A stretch of 64,000 nucleotides of DNA from Otis tarda (taxonomy: Eukaryota > Chordata > Aves > Otidiformes > Otididae): positions 117,124,690-117,188,689 of the forward strand of contig CM048553.1 in assembly GCA_026413225.1 (NCBI GenBank). The letters are read 5' to 3'. The position numbers were made by a program, and so were the translations under genes. The notes under the pieces are model-generated. The model saw nothing but the letters and a program-made list of their open reading frames with translations. It did not search any database and was not told the origin of the DNA. The stretch's first letter is position 1, and each line of letters begins with the position of its first letter. Of the stretch, positions 62,101-64,000 are shown in pieces.

Positions 62101-62299
62101 GGTGACAACCTCAGGGATGCAGAGCAGAGCCGAAGAGGTGGCGGGTGCTGGCTCGGGAAGGCAAGAGCACGTGTTGATCACAGACTCTCTGCTTAACCAG
62201 GCGGGCTCCAAGTTAGAGGGGCTACCTCCTGCCAGCGCCACACTGAGCAAGTCTTCCCGGCTCACCAAATACAGCACAGTGCAGTACACTCGCTCATAG
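40952..62299 (+). CDS. DSG2: Desmoglein-2, complete (15 coding exons)
   Basis: Joined coding exons: 40952-40996, 47105-47140, 48016-48150, 49410-49568, 49844-49988, 51173-51333, 52132-52266, 52409-52594, 53449-53708, 54580-54722, 55404-55631, 56316-56546, 57569-57693, 58817-59161, 61277-62299; total 3357 nt, 1118 residues plus stop, the same length I recall for human DSG2. All introns are GT-AG except intron 13, which appears GC-AG. The product is the widely expressed desmosomal cadherin of simple epithelia and heart; family knowledge links human DSG2 to arrhythmogenic cardiomyopathy. Visible in order: signal peptide (1 to about 27), RQKR cleavage site (46-49), mature Glu-Trp (50-51), cadherin repeats with LDINDN (149-154), DVNDN and DENDN linkers, membrane span (about 605-629), exon 14 linker with [11 protein letters not shown], the catenin-binding segment ([20 protein letters not shown]) and TERV-type repeats, ending [11 protein letters not shown]. 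The MEGGW-type details of exon 8 ([10 protein letters not shown]) and the exon 14 wording are specific to DSG2. Confidence 0.96.
40997..47104. other. Intron 1 of DSG2 (6.1 kb)
   Basis: It starts within the CpG island and becomes AT-rich. A degenerate LINE remnant is possible at about 43380-43700. No exon is recognised; open frames here lack motifs. Confidence 0.65.
43380..43700 (+). mobile_element. Possible ancient CR1/L3-type LINE 3' remnant
   Basis: Contains phrases such as TTTTGGACACCACACTTCAG, ATATGTGAAAGGTAATTGTG and TTAAGACATCTCC, in the same order as the end of the coding region of old CR1-like LINEs. Divergence is high and the frame is broken, so the assignment is tentative. Confidence 0.4.
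47105..47140 (+). CDS. DSG2: DSG2 exon 2: end of signal peptide
   Basis: 36 nt ([12 protein letters not shown]) between TTGCAG and GTAGGA, the same length and phase as exon 2 of the DSG4-like gene. Confidence 0.88.
47141..48015. other. Intron 2 of DSG2
   Basis: 875 bp; nothing recognised apart from splice sites. Confidence 0.65.
48016..48150 (+). CDS. DSG2: DSG2 exon 3: propeptide, cleavage site, start of EC1
   Basis: 45 codons. Propeptide followed by [20 protein letters not shown], with the adhesive Trp at mature position 2. Length equals human DSG2 exon 3. Confidence 0.95.
48151..49409. other. Intron 3 of DSG2
   Basis: 1.26 kb, partly C/T-rich at 48780-49260. The long open frames here have no recognisable motif. 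Confidence 0.65.
49410..49568 (+). CDS. DSG2: DSG2 exon 4: EC1
   Basis: 53 codons: [48 protein letters not shown] resembles the GITEPPF wording of DSG2. Confidence 0.95.
49844..49988 (+). CDS. DSG2: DSG2 exon 5: end of EC1
   Basis: 145 nt, phase 0 to 1: [50 protein letters not shown](I/V)EELS is a DSG2 hallmark. The residue triplet at the family's adhesion-recognition position is His-Ala-Leu. Confidence 0.95.
49989..51172. other. Intron 5 of DSG2
   Basis: 1.18 kb; no gene or clear repeat recognised. A T-run precedes the TTCCAG acceptor. Confidence 0.65.
51173..51333 (+). CDS. DSG2: DSG2 exon 6: EC2
   Basis: 161 nt: [39 protein letters not shown]. Both calcium motifs are intact. Confidence 0.95.
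51334..52131. other. Intron 6 of DSG2
   Basis: 798 bp; an open frame of about 120 codons at 51648-52013 has no motif and is not spliced in. Nothing else seen. Confidence 0.65.
52132..52266 (+). CDS. DSG2: DSG2 exon 7: end of EC2
   Basis: 45 codons: [36 protein letters not shown]. The acceptor is TATGGCAG. Confidence 0.95.
52409..52594 (+). CDS. DSG2: DSG2 exon 8: EC3
   Basis: 62 codons: [58 protein letters not shown]. It matches DSG2 closely. Confidence 0.96.
52595..53448. other. Intron 8 of DSG2
   Basis: 854 bp, AT-rich; nothing recognised. Confidence 0.65.
53449..53708 (+). CDS. DSG2: DSG2 exon 9: EC3-EC4
   Basis: 260 nt: [40 protein letters not shown], then [13 protein letters not shown]. 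It ends in phase 2 with a GTAAGA donor. Confidence 0.95.
53709..54579. other. Intron 9 of DSG2
   Basis: 871 bp; no exon or mobile element recognised. Confidence 0.65.
54580..54722 (+). CDS. DSG2: DSG2 exon 10: EC4
   Basis: 143 nt: [39 protein letters not shown]. The frame joins exon 9 through a split Ile codon. Confidence 0.95.
54723..55403. other. Intron 10 of DSG2
   Basis: 681 bp; nothing recognised. Confidence 0.65.
55404..55631 (+). CDS. DSG2: DSG2 exon 11: end of EC4, start of extracellular anchor
   Basis: 228 nt: [57 protein letters not shown]. Human DSG2 has the same order. Confidence 0.95.
55632..56315. other. Intron 11 of DSG2
   Basis: 684 bp with a polypyrimidine run before GCCTCAG. 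Nothing else seen. Confidence 0.65.
56316..56546 (+). CDS. DSG2: DSG2 exon 12: extracellular anchor and outer half of the membrane span
   Basis: 231 nt: [36 protein letters not shown], then [20 protein letters not shown]. The GLGP(A/G)AIAL motif marks the start of the desmoglein helix. Confidence 0.94.
56547..57568. other. Intron 12 of DSG2
   Basis: 1.02 kb, splitting the helix codons as in the neighbouring gene. Nothing recognised. Confidence 0.65.
57569..57693 (+). CDS. DSG2: DSG2 exon 13: inner half of the membrane span and juxtamembrane segment
   Basis: 125 nt, acceptor [39 protein letters not shown]. The only in-frame 3' end that joins exon 14 uses the donor AAG|GCATGT, a GC rather than GT site. 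Ending at the nearby GT (57699) would shift exon 14 out of frame. Confidence 0.88.
57694..58816. other. Intron 13 of DSG2, apparent GC-AG intron
   Basis: 1.12 kb beginning GCATGT and ending TTTATGTAG. No repeat or gene was recognised inside. Confidence 0.75.
58817..59161 (+). CDS. DSG2: DSG2 exon 14: Ala/Gly-rich cytoplasmic linker
   Basis: 115 codons: [13 protein letters not shown] at the start, a six-Ala run, [20 protein letters not shown], and an end [13 protein letters not shown]. The last part and [11 protein letters not shown] match DSG2 only. The donor is GTAAGC. Confidence 0.93.
59162..61276. other. Intron 14 of DSG2
   Basis: 2.1 kb; contains T-runs at 59769-59785 and an A/C-rich run at 60270-60310. 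No gene or clear element recognised. Confidence 0.65.
61277..62299 (+). CDS. DSG2: DSG2 exon 15: catenin-binding segment, repeat domain, C-terminus
   Basis: 340 codons plus TAG, acceptor [27 protein letters not shown] and [34 protein letters not shown] form the plakoglobin-binding region. Next come VVTETTF and [10 protein letters not shown] segments, the TERV repeats, and the terminal [12 protein letters not shown]. Confidence 0.97.
   Translation, partial: KAVSFADEDEAQAANDCLLVYCQGESGSPHGSIGCCSFIEGDLDDHFLDDLGDKFKTLAEICIGRHINMKDGSSRNESGFGLNDAKSQFLDQQNASSSEQAFASGSHFQPAPPVHMGGGAGEDTVSKEVVTETTFASHSGQHHARPLPTAHAETNFTMTETSYSAGAPARSTAVFLDPQFKENIVVTERVLAPTSSLQGMVEIPELPHGSNVVVTERLVQSEGTGPGALTVQDLPDSQYVVVRERERVLVPAAEQGSLSFPALAEGHGMVVNERVVTTSGMQSRAEEVAGAGSGRQEHVLITDSLLNQAGSKLEGLPPASATLSKSSRLTKYSTVQYTRS
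61820..62105 (+). repeat. DSG2: Desmoglein repeat-unit domain of DSG2
   Basis: Repeats start at 61820 (ENIVVTERV, 28 residues), 61904 (SNVVVTERL, 27), 61985 ([12 protein letters not shown], about 30) and about 62075 (HGMVVNERV, partial). They are more diverged from each other than those of the DSG4-like gene. Confidence 0.85.
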
Positions 62300-64000
62300 C
62301 CTGACCTCTTGCAGGAGCAACACCTGGTTGTCCAGCACCCGTATGTCAGTGTGTGTCTCACCTCAGGCTTTTTCTTGGGACTCAGATTTGCTGGACCTTT
62401 CAGAATGACATGGACTCGCTTGCAGTAGTTTGTGTAAATAAGGATTGTGACCAAGAAGTTAGTAAGGAAATCTGCTGTTGTTATTAGACAACGTTGGCAG
62501 CCATGCTTTTGAAGTGGAAAGATGTGGGAAATATATTTTTTTTCCTTGTTTGCTATTTTTGCAATTGCTTTTTATTATTCAGTTAGTGTAATAATACCAC
62601 ATAACCACAGCTGCATAATTATGAGAAAGCAGAAAAAAAAAGTCTAAAATCTAGTGGTGGATAGTAGCATGCAAAGCGTGAGTTAGGTTTCTGAACTGCT
62701 GTTCGGCGTATCTGCTCAGGTCCCCCCTAAGGGACATCAGTTTCTCATTACATGTTTGGCATCTACTAGCTTGTGGGCCAGGGCACCTGCCCCTGAGCTG
62801 CAGATCTCTGCACCTTGGTGAGTTGCTAAGAAATCTCTCCTTCCTGAGAAGCCCAGGCTACCAAAGCCAGTACCTCCTCAGGGCAGTGGTGTGTTGATCT
62901 GCTGGAGGGATGTCACAAATTCGGGTTATCAGGGTTCGTACATTAAGTAATCACTACTTCCGTATTAGCACGGGGGTTGAAGAGAGCAAGTAGCAAAAAA
63001 GCTGAGAACTGCAATTTTTTTGGTGCCTTGATGTAAAAATTCTGTAACTTGGTGTGGGTCTAGGCTGACATGGACAAGTAAGCATTTGCACCATATAGAT
63101 TTTTTTCACTGTCTCCTAATTGGTCCTTTAATAATATATGAGAAATAGCCAAAACTGACCTTAGCTTTAAAGCCAGAGATTCAGTCAGTGGCTTTGGTAG
63201 CTAAGTTCATGGCCCTTAGACATCTATAGGATCTGATTTACAAGTTCAGTTAACTGAGTGATTTTAATTCTCGCAGATACAAGCACAGAAATGCAGCCTT
63301 GTCTGAGTGTGTGAGATTTGCTGGCTGGAGTGGGCTGCGTGATGCCGTATAATGGCAGCGTTCCTTGGCTCTGACAAGACAAGAGAAAGCTCCCTGTGCG
63401 TGTGCAACACTTAAAATTACCTTTCTTTCCATTAAATTTATGTGGTAAAAGCAGAAGACAGTACTGCACTGTTTGGCACCATGTATATATGCATATGTAA
63501 ATATTTATTTGTATGCAATTTGAAACATTTTAAAGTTAATTTTATAGAGGAAAAACTGCAATACACTCGTCATGTTTTGTCAGAGTAGAAGTATTTTAGA
63601 TCAGATATTGGTACTGTGTTTATCAGCAAGCTGGTCATATGAGAATGGAAAGCCCATGCACCTGCAGAGCTTTCTGGTTGTCTCCACATCTCTTGGAGTT
63701 TTCCTGCAGCTGCAGTGTTACATTTTCCACTGATGTGTTTTGCCTTTGACTAGAAATGCTTACAATGTATTCAATTTGAGTGATAAGAATGTAAAAGTTG
63801 ATTCAAAAGTGTAAACATAAAGAGTAGGAACTCCAGTGGAGGAGTGCTTCCAAGCAAATCAAACTAATTCGCTTACTTGGACCTGTTGGTTATTTATCTC
63901 TTAAAATTCATTTTTCAAGTACATGTATTTTACTTTTAAGCAAGTTCTAAGCGGTGACCACTTTTTATGAAGTTAGAGGAGGTCAAGTTATTTCTGACTT
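62300..64000. other. DSG2 3' UTR and downstream flank
   Basis: No further gene recognised. In mammals TTR follows DSG2, but no TTR exon is visible here. No canonical AATAAA was noticed up to the window end. An ATTAAA variant lies at 63431, so the 3' UTR may extend past the window. Confidence 0.55.
63431..63436 (+). terminator. Candidate variant polyadenylation signal for DSG2
   Basis: ATTAAA 1.1 kb after the stop codon; usage is unproven. Confidence 0.25.

Overview
This is a stretch of vertebrate nuclear genome, almost certainly from a bird. It has phase-conserved spliced exons, short compact introns, CR1 retrotransposon copies with the avian 3' end, and an LTR of a type I recall from neoavian birds. 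The species cannot be named from the sequence. 'Neoaves rather than chicken' is an inference from that LTR.

The window holds two complete desmoglein genes, head to tail on the + strand. Desmogleins are the desmosomal cadherins that clamp neighbouring epithelial or cardiac cells together and connect, through plakoglobin and plakophilin, to intermediate filaments. The first gene (coding 5484-26651, 16 coding exons, 1185 predicted residues) is an epidermal-type desmoglein. Its ectodomain is closest to DSG4. Its cytoplasmic tail carries a DSG1-like set of repeats, and it has a very glycine-rich segment just outside the membrane. The second gene (coding 40952-62299, 15 coding exons, 1118 predicted residues) is DSG2, the broadly expressed member, starting inside a CpG island. 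Exon lengths and phases agree almost exon by exon between the two (36, 135, 186, 260 and 143 nt are shared), as expected for tandem duplicates. I placed every exon by hand; both joined frames are open and divisible by three.

Layout: 1-5483 is upstream intergenic sequence with a solo ERVL-type LTR (1320-1931, 5-bp target duplication). 5484-26651 is the DSG4-like gene, with a 6.7-kb first intron. 26652-40951 is intergenic, with a nest of CR1 fragments in both orientations, a second LTR-like element and a dead CR1 reverse transcriptase between about 31.7 and 37.1 kb. 40.6-41.2 kb is the CpG island. 40952-62299 is DSG2, with a 6.1-kb first intron and one apparent GC-AG intron (intron 13). 62300-64000 is 3' UTR and flank.

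No cadherin exon lies between the two genes, so the DSG3 that sits between DSG4 and DSG2 in mammals is absent from that position here. I saw no tRNA, rRNA, CRISPR or bacterial-type features. Both genes belong to a known family; the unusual parts are the Gly-rich anchor, the mixed DSG4/DSG1 character, the GC splice donor and the rearranged CR1 nest.
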